NCBI RefSeq assembly: GCF_023499215.1
Contig: NZ_JAKHSK010000029.1
Span: 1-62,188, forward strand
DNA from: Zunongwangia pacifica
GTDB taxonomy: Bacteria > Bacteroidota > Bacteroidia > Flavobacteriales > Flavobacteriaceae
Direction of reading: 5' to 3'
Length of the DNA stretch: 62,188 nt
Positions 7,167-15,716 of the stretch are shown piece by piece; position 1 is the first letter of the stretch; each line of letters opens with the position of its first letter. The notes under the pieces are model-generated. The model worked only from the letters and a program-made list of their open reading frames with translations, was not told the DNA's origin and searched no databases. Both the position numbers and the translations under genes were made by a program.

Positions 7167-8033
7167 TTAAACAACCTTTCGCATAAATTTTTCAATTTCA
7201 TCGATGATTTCATCACCAAATTCTTCCATTGCAAAATGTCCGGTATCATAAATATGATATTCGAGATTTTTGACGTCCTTTTTAAAACCTTCTGCACCGC
7301 TTTCAGGGAAATACTCGTCATTTTTACCCCATACCACCAGTACCGGTGGTTGGTGTTCTCTTAGATAAGCCTGCCACTCAGGATATTTTTTTAAGTTGTT
7401 CTGATAGTCATACCATAAATCGATATTCACTTTTTTGGCGTGGGGACGTTGCATTCTCAGATAATCAAGATGCCAGCAGTCAGGATTGATTAATTCGGCA
7501 TTTTTCGTGCCGTGGGTATAGTTCCATTTTAAACCTTCTAGGCTGAAAGCGTCCAATAAGGCTTCTTCATTTTCCTGAGTACGGTTAGCCCACAACTTCT
7601 TAATCGGTTTCCAGGCTTCACCAATACCTTCTTCATAAGCGTTTCCATTTTGAGTGATAATAGCTGTAACCCTTTCTGGATGTGCAACCGCAATTCTAAA
7701 TCCTATAGGCGCGCCATAATCCTGCATCACCATAGCGTAGCTGTTAATTTCCAGTTGTTCTAAAAAGCGATTAATCGTTTTTGCAATAGTATCAAAAGTG
7801 TATTCATATTGATCAGGGGCAGGAAAATCACTCAGCCCAAAACCCGGATAATCTGGCGCTATCAGGTGATAGGTATCGGCTAGTCGATTAAAAACTTTTC
7901 TATACTGATGAGCAGAGGAAGGATAACCGTGTAACAATAGTAGCGTTGGTTTATGAGGATCTCCTGCTTCATGATAGGCTATCTTGATTCCGTCTACTAG
8001 AGTTGTCTTAAATTTTGTCTTTTCCATTTTCAT
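7167..8033 (-). CDS. alpha/beta-fold hydrolase, haloalkane dehalogenase-like
   Basis: The 288-residue protein has the oxyanion segment LLLLHGYPSSAHQY (residues 31-44), the nucleophile elbow MQDYGAP with D105, an acid at D239 in VVWGKNDEYFP and the histidine H266 in DTGHFAMEE. An aspartate nucleophile followed by Y/W-G places it with haloalkane dehalogenases and epoxide hydrolases rather than serine esterases. The substrate is unknown. Two in-frame ATGs (8033, 8027) are possible starts. A perfect 16-bp palindrome lies 23 bp upstream and a TetR gene precedes it, so repression by that regulator is likely. Confidence 0.9.
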   Translation of the reverse strand: MKMEKTKFKTTLVDGIKIAYHEAGDPHKPTLLLLHGYPSSAHQYRKVFNRLADTYHLIAPDYPGFGLSDFPAPDQYEYTFDTIAKTINRFLEQLEINSYAMVMQDYGAPIGFRIAVAHPERVTAIITQNGNAYEEGIGEAWKPIKKLWANRTQENEEALLDAFSLEGLKWNYTHGTKNAELINPDCWHLDYLRMQRPHAKKVNIDLWYDYQNNLKKYPEWQAYLREHQPPVLVVWGKNDEYFPESGAEGFKKDVKNLEYHIYDTGHFAMEEFGDEIIDEIEKFMRKVV

Positions 8034-8055
8034 TGTTTTAAGATTAATTTTAAAT

Positions 8056-8071
8056 TACCGAACGTTCGGTA
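8056..8071. promoter_or_regulatory. TetR-type operator (perfect palindrome)
   Basis: TACCGAACGTTCGGTA is a perfect 16-bp palindrome between the TetR gene and the hydrolase gene. ACCGAACGTTCGGT-like sequences are classical TetR-family targets. A degenerate copy lies in the promoter of the TetR gene itself. Confidence 0.75.
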
Positions 8072-8091
8072 AAATTTATAGATAAATTTTT

Positions 8092-8652
8092 TTATGTCAG
8101 ATACCTGTTTATAATTCTTTGTAATGCCTCTTCAAAAATTTGAGGATTATTTAATGTAGAAGTTAGAATAAGGCTTCCCTGGATATCGATCATCGACTGA
8201 TAGGCATAGTCTTTTGCGGTTTTTGAATCTAACTTTAGTTCTTCTCCAATGGCCTCAAAAGCATTTAACCACTCCTTCATTCCTTTTTCTATCTGAAGTC
8301 GAAATAAACTAATGCCGGTTTCCATTGAAAGTGCACGGAAGATACAGGTATTTTTTCCGTCATCGTATAACACCTTTATTTGAACCATCGCATTTTTTAA
8401 TCGGATTTCCGGTGAATGTTCGCTATTACGAAGTACCTGAAATACATTCTCCCCTACCCACTTGGCCAGATGCTCTAAAACGGCTTCGGCCATTTGCTTT
8501 TTTCCTCCCGGAAATCGATGATACAAACTGGCTTTTTTTAGACCTGTGGCAGTAGCCAGATCTTGCAAACTTGCGGCTTCATATCCTTTGGACTGAAAAA
8601 CCTCGGTTAATCCTACAAGTACATCTTTGTCCAGTGTTTTTTGTGGTCTCAT
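8092..8652 (-). CDS. TetR/AcrR-family transcriptional regulator
   Basis: The 186-residue protein has a TetR HTH at residues ~9-56 (VGLTEVFQSKGYEAASLQDL, recognition helix TGLKKASLYHRFPGGKKQM) and a helical C-terminal ligand domain. It precedes the alpha/beta hydrolase gene by 58 bp on the same strand. The perfect palindrome in that gap and the related site in its own promoter make it the likely repressor of both genes. The ligand may be the hydrolase substrate or product. Confidence 0.9.
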   Translation of the reverse strand: MRPQKTLDKDVLVGLTEVFQSKGYEAASLQDLATATGLKKASLYHRFPGGKKQMAEAVLEHLAKWVGENVFQVLRNSEHSPEIRLKNAMVQIKVLYDDGKNTCIFRALSMETGISLFRLQIEKGMKEWLNAFEAIGEELKLDSKTAKDYAYQSMIDIQGSLILTSTLNNPQIFEEALQRIINRYLT

Positions 8653-8657
8653 ACTAC

Positions 8658-8697
8658 AAAACTATAAAAAATATAGTTTTTTACCAAACGTTCGAAA
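8658..8697. promoter_or_regulatory. promoter region of the TetR gene: inverted repeat plus degenerate operator
   Basis: AAAACTATA (8658-8666) and TATAGTTTT (8672-8680) form a perfect 9-bp inverted repeat just upstream of the TetR ATG. Next to it TACCAAACGTTCGAA (8682-8696) keeps the AACGTTCG core of the palindrome at 8056 with two arm changes. The weaker copy would give looser autorepression than control of the hydrolase. Confidence 0.5.
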
Positions 8698-9147
8698 ACT
8701 TGAATACTGTTTAAATTTATAGTTACCTCATCAAATTAACTATTTCAAGAGTCCAAATGAACGACTTATGGTACTTTCAGAATATAGGTCAAAATAAAGG
8801 TTCAAATGAAAGGGACTGTATTAGAAGTATATGTCGAATTCATTAATTTTTTCTTCGTTGTAAACTTAAAAGCATGATATCCTTACGCTATCTTAAAGAG
8901 GCAATAAATAAAAGTATACATTATGGGGTTCGAACCCTGGCCCCTCAACCCCTTAGAAAGCTCGAACCGTTTACAAAAATTTTATTATGCGTATTTCTAG
9001 TAAAAAAAAGATGATTTTCCAATAAAAGATAGATTTAAACACAATCGAATGTAGTAAGTCTAATTCTAATGAATCCATTTTTGTACTCAATTAGATATAC
9101 CCAAGAATTCTAACTTTTTACACTTTTTTCATCAAGTAAACACATTC
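8698..9147. other. intergenic region with a T-arm-like palindrome
   Basis: No convincing gene is present. GGGTTCGAACCC (8926-8937) is a perfect 12-bp palindrome carrying the TTCGAA of a tRNA T-loop, followed by C-rich TGGCCCCTCAACCCC. I could not fold a tRNA from it on either strand: the T-stem does not pair beyond three bases and no other arms are near. It may be a scar of a tRNA-targeting element or chance. Confidence 0.25.
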
Positions 9148-9798
9148 TTATTCTGAAACTTCAATCATAAGAAAAACTGCATTTTTAGACAGTGCTTCAA
9201 ATTCGATTAAATTAATGTCCCAGAAGAAAATGGTTTCGCCTGTTTCTAAAAGTCGCTCATTGACTTCAAAAGCACCACTAATAACATAAATAAAAGTATT
9301 GTGATTAAATTGCACCCGCGATTCTCCCTTTTGCCTGCCTTCGTATTTTCCCATTTTTAAGGAAGCATTTATGGCGTAATTCTGATAAAGCAAATGTAAA
9401 CTATTAGGTTTTAAATTGAAGTCGGTTATCTTTTTATAACCCATCCCTGCTAAAAAATCGATGCGTAGAAAATTTATTTCGTAATCCTCATAAGGATTAT
9501 TAATTCTTAATAAGCTTGATTTCGGTTTAAATTCAGAATAAAACTGACTAATATGTACAAAATTATCTGATCCTGCCGCGACTTCTATTCCGCCAAATGT
9601 AGGTATAATTAAGCTTAGCACATTTTCAGAATAATTGAGAAATGTTTGCTGATTCGCTTTTAGAATATTTGAACTGAAATGAACAAGACTTCCGAAGCTA
9701 TCTTTGCTATTAATAGTTTCATAAGTATTAACATTCTCTTTTTTAATTAAGTTTCTGCGATTCGCCGTTAATATCCTTGCCTGTTTTGTGGGATTCAT
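9148..9798 (-). CDS. pirin-like (bicupin) protein
   Basis: The 216-residue protein looks like a divergent two-cupin, pirin/YhhW-type protein. The tail has the cupin-2 pattern FNHNTFIYVISGAFEVNERLLETGETIFFWD followed by IEFEALSKNAVFLMIEVSE, matching the end of quercetinase-like pirins. The N-terminal half is poorly conserved and lacks an obvious HxH metal site, so activity is uncertain. It is 72 bp downstream of the intradiol dioxygenase-like gene on the same strand. A role with aromatic compounds is plausible but not shown. Confidence 0.6.
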   Translation of the reverse strand: MNPTKQARILTANRRNLIKKENVNTYETINSKDSFGSLVHFSSNILKANQQTFLNYSENVLSLIIPTFGGIEVAAGSDNFVHISQFYSEFKPKSSLLRINNPYEDYEINFLRIDFLAGMGYKKITDFNLKPNSLHLLYQNYAINASLKMGKYEGRQKGESRVQFNHNTFIYVISGAFEVNERLLETGETIFFWDINLIEFEALSKNAVFLMIEVSE

Positions 9799-9870
9799 CT
9801 ATAACTATTTTAAAAGCCTGGAAGCAGGTAGGGCTGCTCCCAGACTGATTTACTTATTAATTTATCGATC

Positions 9871-10611
9871 TTAAGCCGAAACTTTTATCGTATGCGCTAA
9901 TTCGTAGCCGTCTTCTATTGATCCGGTAATAGTGCAAAGTTCATTTTCGATACCATCACTAAATACATTATCTGTACTGTTGTAGGTGTAACCAGACATT
10001 CCTTTGGTATACCCATAGCTGCTCGCCTGGTTAACAGTGGTCACAGCACTATCGTTGCCTTCAGGAAAAGCAATTTGCGTAATCAGCAAAGATGTGCCCA
10101 GATTATTGTAAATATGAACATGGATATGAGTGGCGCGCCCGCGATACCAACCCGGGAAAATACTTTTAAATCGTACTATCCCATCTTCATCTGAGATTTG
10201 CCTTCCTCTTAAAAAATGATAAGTAGTGTAATTAGTAGACTGCATTCCTGTTCCTCCATATTCAGAGTAATTACCATCTTTATCACAATGCCAAATATCT
10301 ACAACAGCATTTGCCAGCGGAGAACATTCTGCATTTACATTTTCAATAGTTAAATTGATATCAAGATCTATTCCTGTTCGGTCACCAATAATATCTACAC
10401 GTTCCAGCGAATCTGGGGATTTTGTTGGGAAAGGCCCTTCGGTTTCAGAGTTGGTAACGGCGCAATCTGTCGAAATATCGACATCCGTCTCCGGAATATT
10501 TTCTGAAGTTTCTGTATTTGAATCATCTGTGCTACAGGCATCCAAAAAGTGAAGTGTTGGGATAGACATACCAACTAAACTAAGTCCCTTTAAAAATTTC
10601 TTTCTGTCCAT
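9871..10611 (-). CDS. exported intradiol ring-cleavage dioxygenase-like protein
   Basis: The 246-residue protein starts MDRKKFLKGLSLVGMS, a Tat-like leader with RK instead of RR, and has a Cys followed by STDDS (lipoprotein-like). The catalytic domain shows TEGPFP (57-62), Y115 in WHCDKDGNYSEY, Y156 in FPGWYRGR, and H162 and H164 in THIHVHI. These are the two Tyr and two His iron ligands of protocatechuate/catechol dioxygenases. Exported members in Bacteroidota are common but their substrates are mostly unknown. It has a pirin-like gene downstream and no other ring-degradation gene nearby. Confidence 0.85.
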   Translation of the reverse strand: MDRKKFLKGLSLVGMSIPTLHFLDACSTDDSNTETSENIPETDVDISTDCAVTNSETEGPFPTKSPDSLERVDIIGDRTGIDLDINLTIENVNAECSPLANAVVDIWHCDKDGNYSEYGGTGMQSTNYTTYHFLRGRQISDEDGIVRFKSIFPGWYRGRATHIHVHIYNNLGTSLLITQIAFPEGNDSAVTTVNQASSYGYTKGMSGYTYNSTDNVFSDGIENELCTITGSIEDGYELAHTIKVSA

Positions 10612-10651
10612 ATTAGATAATTTTAGTATTAATTTTAGTTTAAACGAATTG

Positions 10652-11908
10652 TTAATTAAACTTTCGGGTTACAAAAATGAGGTCTTCAAAACTCAAGTTT
10701 AAGCTGAGTAAATGAAAGTTTTCTTTGATAAGTCCGTTATTGACAGTTCCTTGTGTTCCGTAGGAATAACTAAGGTTAATCATACTGTTATCCTGTTTAT
10801 TTAAAGGAAAACCGATCCCCAGGCTTAAACCGTATTTTGAAATTTTTTGGCCGCTAATTTCAAGGTTTCCGGAATCGTAATAAGCCCCGGCACGATAATC
10901 TAAGTGATTAGCATAAACCAGTGGATTGCTATTGGGTAATGGCGAAAAGCTAAACCCAAGATTGAAAAAGTCCTGATCTGTAAATTTACCCAGCGCATCA
11001 GATTGATTCGTAGAAGACCAAAAATGACGTTTATAATCGGCCAAAACATCAAAACCATCCATAAGTTTTAATTGTAAACCAAAACCTAATTCAAGCGGAA
11101 GATCAAAATTGTCTACTTCGTTTTCTTCTACGATCCCGGCAACAATTTCGTCGTTGGCATAATATTGAGAGATGGTTCTGGTTTGTGAGCCACTTAAGCT
11201 TACGGGAGTTTTAGCTGTAAATCCTAAGCTGATGCTTTTAGATAGGTCATATTGTAAACCGGCACCAAAACGAAACCCAGAATAATCATTTTCGTCGGCG
11301 ATATATAAAATGTTAGACTGAATATAATTGAATTGTGTTTCTGTAATTTCGCCAAATAATAAGGAGGCATTCACGCCAAATCTCAGCTTATCGGTAAGTG
11401 CGTAACCGTAAGAAAGCATAAAATTATTGAGTCCGCCATTGCCTTCAGCCTCAGTTTCAAAAAGCTCGGAAGAACCTTCTATGGGAGAATACAATCCAGA
11501 AACTTCATAGCCAACATCAGTTTTAGGCATAAGCGAAACAGCAATCCCGCTACGATCATTAATGGCCATTCCTAAACCTAGGTTACTAAAGTTTCCTGAG
11601 GTTAAATGTTCACTATCTCGGTTTTGCTCTAAGTACTTATTCTCCACCTTAAAACCAATATTATAAAAGAGACTGTGCTGATTTATTCCTCCAAGACTGG
11701 CTGGGTTTAATAAGTTTAGCGAATTTGCTGAAGTCATGGCAAGCCCTGCATATCCCAAACCATCACTTTTTCCTGTGCTTAATGGGTTCTCTAAACCCAA
11801 CCCATATAGAGAATAGGGCGAGCTGGACAGTGAGTTTGAATTTTGAGCTTTAATTTGTACAAAGCCAATAAGTATAAAAAGTGCTGTAAAGAGCTTATTC
11901 ATCTTCAT
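10652..11908 (-). CDS. outer-membrane beta-barrel protein downstream of DUF4270
   Basis: From the ATG at 11908 this is ~418 residues with a signal peptide (KLFTALFILIGFVQIKAQ). The rest is amphipathic strands (SLFYNIGFKVEN, FGLQLKLMDGFDVLADYKRHFW, INLSYSYGTQG), ending in FEDLIFVTRKFN. It resembles the FadL/OmpP1-like barrels that accompany DUF4270 lipoproteins in Flavobacteriaceae. The start lies inside the DUF4270 stop region (overlap 14 bp), so translation is coupled. A longer start at 11920 is possible but less likely. Confidence 0.75.
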   Translation of the reverse strand: MKMNKLFTALFILIGFVQIKAQNSNSLSSSPYSLYGLGLENPLSTGKSDGLGYAGLAMTSANSLNLLNPASLGGINQHSLFYNIGFKVENKYLEQNRDSEHLTSGNFSNLGLGMAINDRSGIAVSLMPKTDVGYEVSGLYSPIEGSSELFETEAEGNGGLNNFMLSYGYALTDKLRFGVNASLLFGEITETQFNYIQSNILYIADENDYSGFRFGAGLQYDLSKSISLGFTAKTPVSLSGSQTRTISQYYANDEIVAGIVEENEVDNFDLPLELGFGLQLKLMDGFDVLADYKRHFWSSTNQSDALGKFTDQDFFNLGFSFSPLPNSNPLVYANHLDYRAGAYYDSGNLEISGQKISKYGLSLGIGFPLNKQDNSMINLSYSYGTQGTVNNGLIKENFHLLSLNLSFEDLIFVTRKFN

Positions 11909-13208
11909 TATAGATCGCATAAGTAATTTGTAATTTCATTCGGTTATCTTCAGCAGCATCTGGTCCATAGATTACATAGCGATCTACTGAATTATTAAAA
12001 TTAGGACTGTAAATCGCTAAGTATTGATCATCATTTTGAGTATCGGCAATGAGATCATCCAAGAAATATTTTAATGATAGACTGTATTCCAGCGTATTAA
12101 ATTCATCACTCTCTTGTGTAATTTGAGCGTAAGATTGTGTACCTAAATAATTGTACACATGCCCCTGAACCTCTGCACGTTTATTGATAATGTAAACCGG
12201 TAACGAATCCTTAACTCCGTAATTCACGTTGTTTCGATCTACTTTTATTTTGAAGTTTAAAATGGCATTGCTGATTGAACCAGAACCCTGAATATCATTA
12301 AGACTTTGTTTAAAATTTGGGAACTCTATGCGAGTGACGATACCGGTGCCAGATTGAATAAAAACCTGATTGTTGGTTTGGGAAGAAGGAATTTGATCTA
12401 ATTGATCCTCGATTCCTAAAAAATAAGTGTCCTGATGATTGTCTTTTATCTGATGAAAACTTTCTGAAGCATTTATAGAAAAATCGATAAACTTATCTTC
12501 ATTTTCAATTTCATCTTTAATGCTATAATACAGCCTTAAATAACTATTTTCTTTACTGAAACTAACAATACTGGTATTCTTCAACGAATCTGGAACGATC
12601 GCTAATCCTAATAAAAAATCATTAAAATCATTATTACTACTAATCTCATCGTTTTGAATTTTATCAAATAATTCCTGCCCTAAATCTGCAGCGATGTTTA
12701 TTTGAATACTGTCATTTTGATGAGGTCGCGGCGAATAATTAAAAATAGAAAGAGAAGCAGTCTCAATTTCAAAATCTGAATTCCTATAAAGATTTGCATT
12801 CTCATCGGTTTCAATTTCTTCAGCTAAACGATAGATATTTAAAGACTGAACATGGGTGGTGTCAGCAAAACTGTAAGAATCATAATTTAGAATAAGACTT
12901 ATAGAATCGAATTCAGCTTCATCTTCAATAGTAAAAGTCTGTCCCGTAAATTTTAGGAAAGAAGAGGCCGTGGTTCTTCCAAATATATCATCTTTGTAAG
13001 ATCCAACTAAAAAATTATCTTCACTATTAACAATAAGGCTATCAAATTGAATGGTGCTAGCCTCAATAGGTAAAGTATCGAAGGTATACACTTTAACCTC
13101 ACTGTTTATCCAATCTTCACCAACACTAATACTTTCCTGGTCGTTGCTACAACTAAAGCATAGAATAAAACAGAGTACTCCAAAACATCTAAAATAGACT
13201 GACTTCAT
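11895..13208 (-). CDS. DUF4270-family lipoprotein
   Basis: The 437-residue protein has a lipoprotein leader (CFGVLCFILCFSCSNDQES; acidic residues after the Cys resemble the Bacteroidetes surface-export signal). The DUF4270 pattern follows: VYTFDTLPIEASTIQFDSLIVN, then FLVGSYKDDIFGRTTASSFLKF, with a C-terminal LQITYAIYNEDE. The family's function is unknown, but members are cell-surface proteins often paired with a barrel. Here it is the first gene of a two-gene unit that diverges from the barrel/Kelch/LytSR genes. Confidence 0.82.
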   Translation of the reverse strand: MKSVYFRCFGVLCFILCFSCSNDQESISVGEDWINSEVKVYTFDTLPIEASTIQFDSLIVNSEDNFLVGSYKDDIFGRTTASSFLKFTGQTFTIEDEAEFDSISLILNYDSYSFADTTHVQSLNIYRLAEEIETDENANLYRNSDFEIETASLSIFNYSPRPHQNDSIQINIAADLGQELFDKIQNDEISSNNDFNDFLLGLAIVPDSLKNTSIVSFSKENSYLRLYYSIKDEIENEDKFIDFSINASESFHQIKDNHQDTYFLGIEDQLDQIPSSQTNNQVFIQSGTGIVTRIEFPNFKQSLNDIQGSGSISNAILNFKIKVDRNNVNYGVKDSLPVYIINKRAEVQGHVYNYLGTQSYAQITQESDEFNTLEYSLSLKYFLDDLIADTQNDDQYLAIYSPNFNNSVDRYVIYGPDAAEDNRMKLQITYAIYNEDE

Positions 13209-13260
13209 AAACTAAAATTTGAGCGAACCTATCTAATCTTTTTATGTGTAGAAATTAGAA

Positions 13261-13289
13261 TAGACCAAATCAATGTCTTTGTCTACCAG
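13261..13289 (-). promoter_or_regulatory. candidate LytTR boxes facing the DUF4270 unit
   Basis: On the minus strand CTGGTAGAC (13281-13289) and the looser TTTGGTCTA (13261-13269) lie 20 bp apart in the same orientation. LytTR proteins bind two direct ~9-bp repeats about two helical turns apart. These mirror the better pair facing the other way at 13346-13375. The second box is weak. Confidence 0.4.
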
Positions 13290-13345
13290 TCTAAAATTTG
13301 TGACTATAAATACATTTTTTTGGTTTTACAGAGTGCTTTTTCGTG

Positions 13346-13375
13346 TTGGTAGATTGATATTACAGGTTTGTAGAC
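13346..13375 (+). promoter_or_regulatory. candidate LytTR boxes facing the barrel/Kelch/LytSR unit
   Basis: TTGGTAGAT (13346-13354) and TTTGTAGAC (13367-13375) are direct repeats exactly 21 bp apart, the spacing expected for a LytTR dimer. They end ~55 bp upstream of the barrel gene ATG. The LytTR regulator encoded at the end of this same unit is the natural candidate to bind here. Confidence 0.5.
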
Positions 13376-13430
13376 TTCATTTTTTAAGCTGAAATTCCTG
13401 CTATAGGTTTGGCAAAATTTTGATCCTGAA

Positions 13431-14264
13431 ATGAGTAAAAATATCATAGTTATCCTGTTACTATCTATTGGAGCCAGATCTTATAGTCAGCAAGACGAAA
13501 GCATAATTTCCCTCGATTATGCTTTGGCTCCTTCAGGAGATGATCAATTGGATTATAATAAGAAGCAAATAAAGCTTACTTATCCACTAAAACTTGGGGA
13601 CTTCTCTCTTAAGAACAGCTTTTACGCTGCTGCGCATCAATATTCATCTAATGATCTATCCTTAGGAATGGAATATGATACCGATACTTATTATAAAATA
13701 GCCTATCAACCAGAAATAAACTATCAATGGACTAATAATTTTAGTGTTTTTGGATTCGCAGATATGGGAATAAGTTCCACTCTTGAAGAAAAACTGGTTT
13801 CCGATGATTATATACTGAATTATGGCGCCGGTTTTTCTTTAAGTCTGAAAAAAACAATCCTCAACAATATCGAATTTGGGCTGGCATATAACACCACTTT
13901 TGGAAAGCAACAATTTACGCCTTTAGTAAAAGCCGATTTTCAATTATCTGAAGCATTTAATCTTCAGGCAGGATTTCCACTTTCTAAGTTGGCATATAAG
14001 ATCAATGACAGGCAATCTTTAAGTCTGCAGCATCTTTATTCAGGTAATCTTTTTAACGATTATCCTTCAGGTGAAACGGTTGAAATGCAACAGGTTTCTA
14101 CAAGCCTCGATTATAACTTAATGCTCGATACTCATTGGGGTATTCACTTTTCAGCAGGATATTTTCATAAAAATGATATTCAGCTTCATTCAGAAAAAAC
14201 AACTGTTCAATCTTACAGCAATCCGGGGATGACATTCAGTACCGGATTCCAATTTAAATTATAA
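13431..14264 (+). CDS. predicted outer-membrane beta-barrel protein
   Basis: The 277-residue protein has a signal peptide (KNIIVILLLSIGARSYSQ). Many alternating amphipathic strands follow (IKLTYPLKLGDFSLKNSFYAAA, ISSTLEEKLVS, FNLQAGFPLSKLAYKI) and it ends FSTGFQFKL, a terminal barrel strand with aromatic residues. No named family is recognised. It is the first gene of a unit with the Kelch lipoprotein 3 bp downstream, so the two surface proteins probably work together. Confidence 0.7.
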   Translation: MSKNIIVILLLSIGARSYSQQDESIISLDYALAPSGDDQLDYNKKQIKLTYPLKLGDFSLKNSFYAAAHQYSSNDLSLGMEYDTDTYYKIAYQPEINYQWTNNFSVFGFADMGISSTLEEKLVSDDYILNYGAGFSLSLKKTILNNIEFGLAYNTTFGKQQFTPLVKADFQLSEAFNLQAGFPLSKLAYKINDRQSLSLQHLYSGNLFNDYPSGETVEMQQVSTSLDYNLMLDTHWGIHFSAGYFHKNDIQLHSEKTTVQSYSNPGMTFSTGFQFKL

Positions 14265-14267
14265 ACA

Positions 14268-15263
14268 ATGAAATTACATTTTAAAGAAAAGAGTTTTTTG
14301 ATCGCCCTAGTGGTAATTAGTATGCTATTTCAGGGATGCTCTAGTGATGATGATGATTATCAAAGAGGAAACTGGGTGAGACGCAGTGTCTTTGATGGGG
14401 TTCCTCGAAGTAACGCGGTTTCCTTTACCATTGATGGTTTAGGGTATATGGGAACCGGTTACGACGGGGACGATTATATGAACGATTTTTGGGCGTATCA
14501 TATCGATGGGGATTACTGGGAACAGGTAGCAGATTTTCCTGGTACACCTCGTAGCGCCGCCAGTGCTTTTGCTTTAGACGGTATTGGATATGTAGGCACT
14601 GGTTACGATGGAGATGACGAACTTAGCGACTTTTATTCCTATGATCCAGGATCTAATTCATGGTCCCCAATTGCCAGTTTTGGCGGCGGAAAACGTATCG
14701 CGGCGGTCGCCTTTGGTATAAATTCTTATGGCTATATGGGAACCGGAAATGATGGTGATAATGATAAAAAAGATTTTTATAAATACGATCCGGTTAGTGA
14801 CAAGTGGAGTGAACTTGTTGGATTTGGAGGTGAAAAACGAAGATATGCTACTAGCTTTATCATTGATGATTATGTATATATGGGAACCGGGGTTAGTAAT
14901 GGTTTATATAAGAAGGATTTCTGGCAGTTTGATCCCGCAAGTGAAACCTGGACACAATTAACAGATCTGGATGAGGAAGATGATTATTACCTTACTCGTT
15001 CTAATGCGGTAAGTTTTAGCATCGGTGGAATGGGATATTTATCCTCTGGATATAATGCAGGAGCGCTGACCAGCACCTGGGAATATGATCCTTTAATTGA
15101 TGAATGGGAAGAAATAACCGATTTAGAGGCGACGGTAAGACAGGATGCGGTAAGCTTTAGTATAGGATCCAAAGCTTTTGTGCTTATGGGAAGATCTGGA
15201 AGTTTATACCTGGATGATATTTACGAATTGCATCCACAGGAGGAGTACGACGATGAAGATTAA
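14268..15263 (+). CDS. Kelch-repeat beta-propeller lipoprotein
   Basis: The 331-residue protein has a lipoprotein leader ending FQGCSSDDDDYQ, with an acidic stretch after the Cys fitting surface export. About five to six Kelch repeats follow, each with a GYMGTGYDGDD-like turn, F(Y/W)xYD and W. Such propellers usually bind protein or glycan; no catalytic residue is evident. It follows the barrel gene by 3 bp and is separated from the DUF4907/LytSR genes by a hairpin. That may lower expression of the regulator relative to the surface proteins. Confidence 0.88.
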   Translation: MKLHFKEKSFLIALVVISMLFQGCSSDDDDYQRGNWVRRSVFDGVPRSNAVSFTIDGLGYMGTGYDGDDYMNDFWAYHIDGDYWEQVADFPGTPRSAASAFALDGIGYVGTGYDGDDELSDFYSYDPGSNSWSPIASFGGGKRIAAVAFGINSYGYMGTGNDGDNDKKDFYKYDPVSDKWSELVGFGGEKRRYATSFIIDDYVYMGTGVSNGLYKKDFWQFDPASETWTQLTDLDEEDDYYLTRSNAVSFSIGGMGYLSSGYNAGALTSTWEYDPLIDEWEEITDLEATVRQDAVSFSIGSKAFVLMGRSGSLYLDDIYELHPQEEYDDED

Positions 15264-15280
15264 TTGTTTGAATTAGTTCA

Positions 15281-15357
15281 TATAACCCGGAGTTTGAAGG
15301 TTTAAGAACTATCATTGGTGTGGGAAAATCTTTTGCCTTCAAAAAGCTCCGGTTATT
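15281..15357 (+). terminator. long imperfect hairpin between Kelch and DUF4907 genes
   Basis: ATAACC-CGGAG-TTTGAAGG (15282-15300) faces CCTTCAAAAAGCTCCGGTTAT (15337-15357) with small bulges and a ~36-nt loop. There is no long U run after it, so it may attenuate or process the message rather than end it fully. Confidence 0.45.
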
Positions 15358-15365
15358 AATTATAA

Positions 15366-15716
15366 ATGATTATTAAAAAAATAGTAATGAAACTAGCATT
15401 TAAAATTTTTCTTCTTTGCGGCATATTACTGGCTATTTTATTTAGTTTTGAAATTCAGGATGCTCAGCCAGATAATTTTAAGTATGAAATATTTAAGTCG
15501 GGTTCAGGCTACGGATATGATATTTTGATAAATAAAAAAATTGTGATAAAGCAACAATATATCCCGGGATTAAGATCGAAACAGCAATTTTGTAATGCTG
15601 AAGATGCCGAAAAAGTAGCCCGATTGGTAAATACCAAGCTCAATTATGGATCCAGCCCCAGTGTTACTTCTGAAGAAATTAGTGATTTGGGGATCCATAT
15701 TAAATGCAATCCATAA
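15366..15716 (+). CDS. DUF4907-family protein
   Basis: The 116-residue protein has an N-terminal hydrophobic anchor (LAFKIFLLCGILLAILFSF). The DUF4907 core follows: YEIFKSGSGYGYDILINKKIVIKQQYIPGLRSKQQFCNAEDAEKVARLV. A second ATG at 15387 also precedes the anchor. Function is unknown. In this family the gene is often next to Kelch lipoproteins and LytS kinases, as here. Its stop overlaps the kinase start (TAATG), so the two are translationally coupled, which suggests it is a membrane accessory of the sensor. Confidence 0.8.
   Translation: MIIKKIVMKLAFKIFLLCGILLAILFSFEIQDAQPDNFKYEIFKSGSGYGYDILINKKIVIKQQYIPGLRSKQQFCNAEDAEKVARLVNTKLNYGSSPSVTSEEISDLGIHIKCNP

Noticed and set aside
8757-8846. 29-codon frame starting MNDLWYFQNIGQ
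   Set aside because: Too short, with no motif, conserved context or promoter; kept as intergenic.
8926-8950. A tRNA gene at the GGGTTCGAACCC palindrome
   Set aside because: The T-stem does not pair properly on either strand, and no acceptor, D or anticodon arms are nearby.
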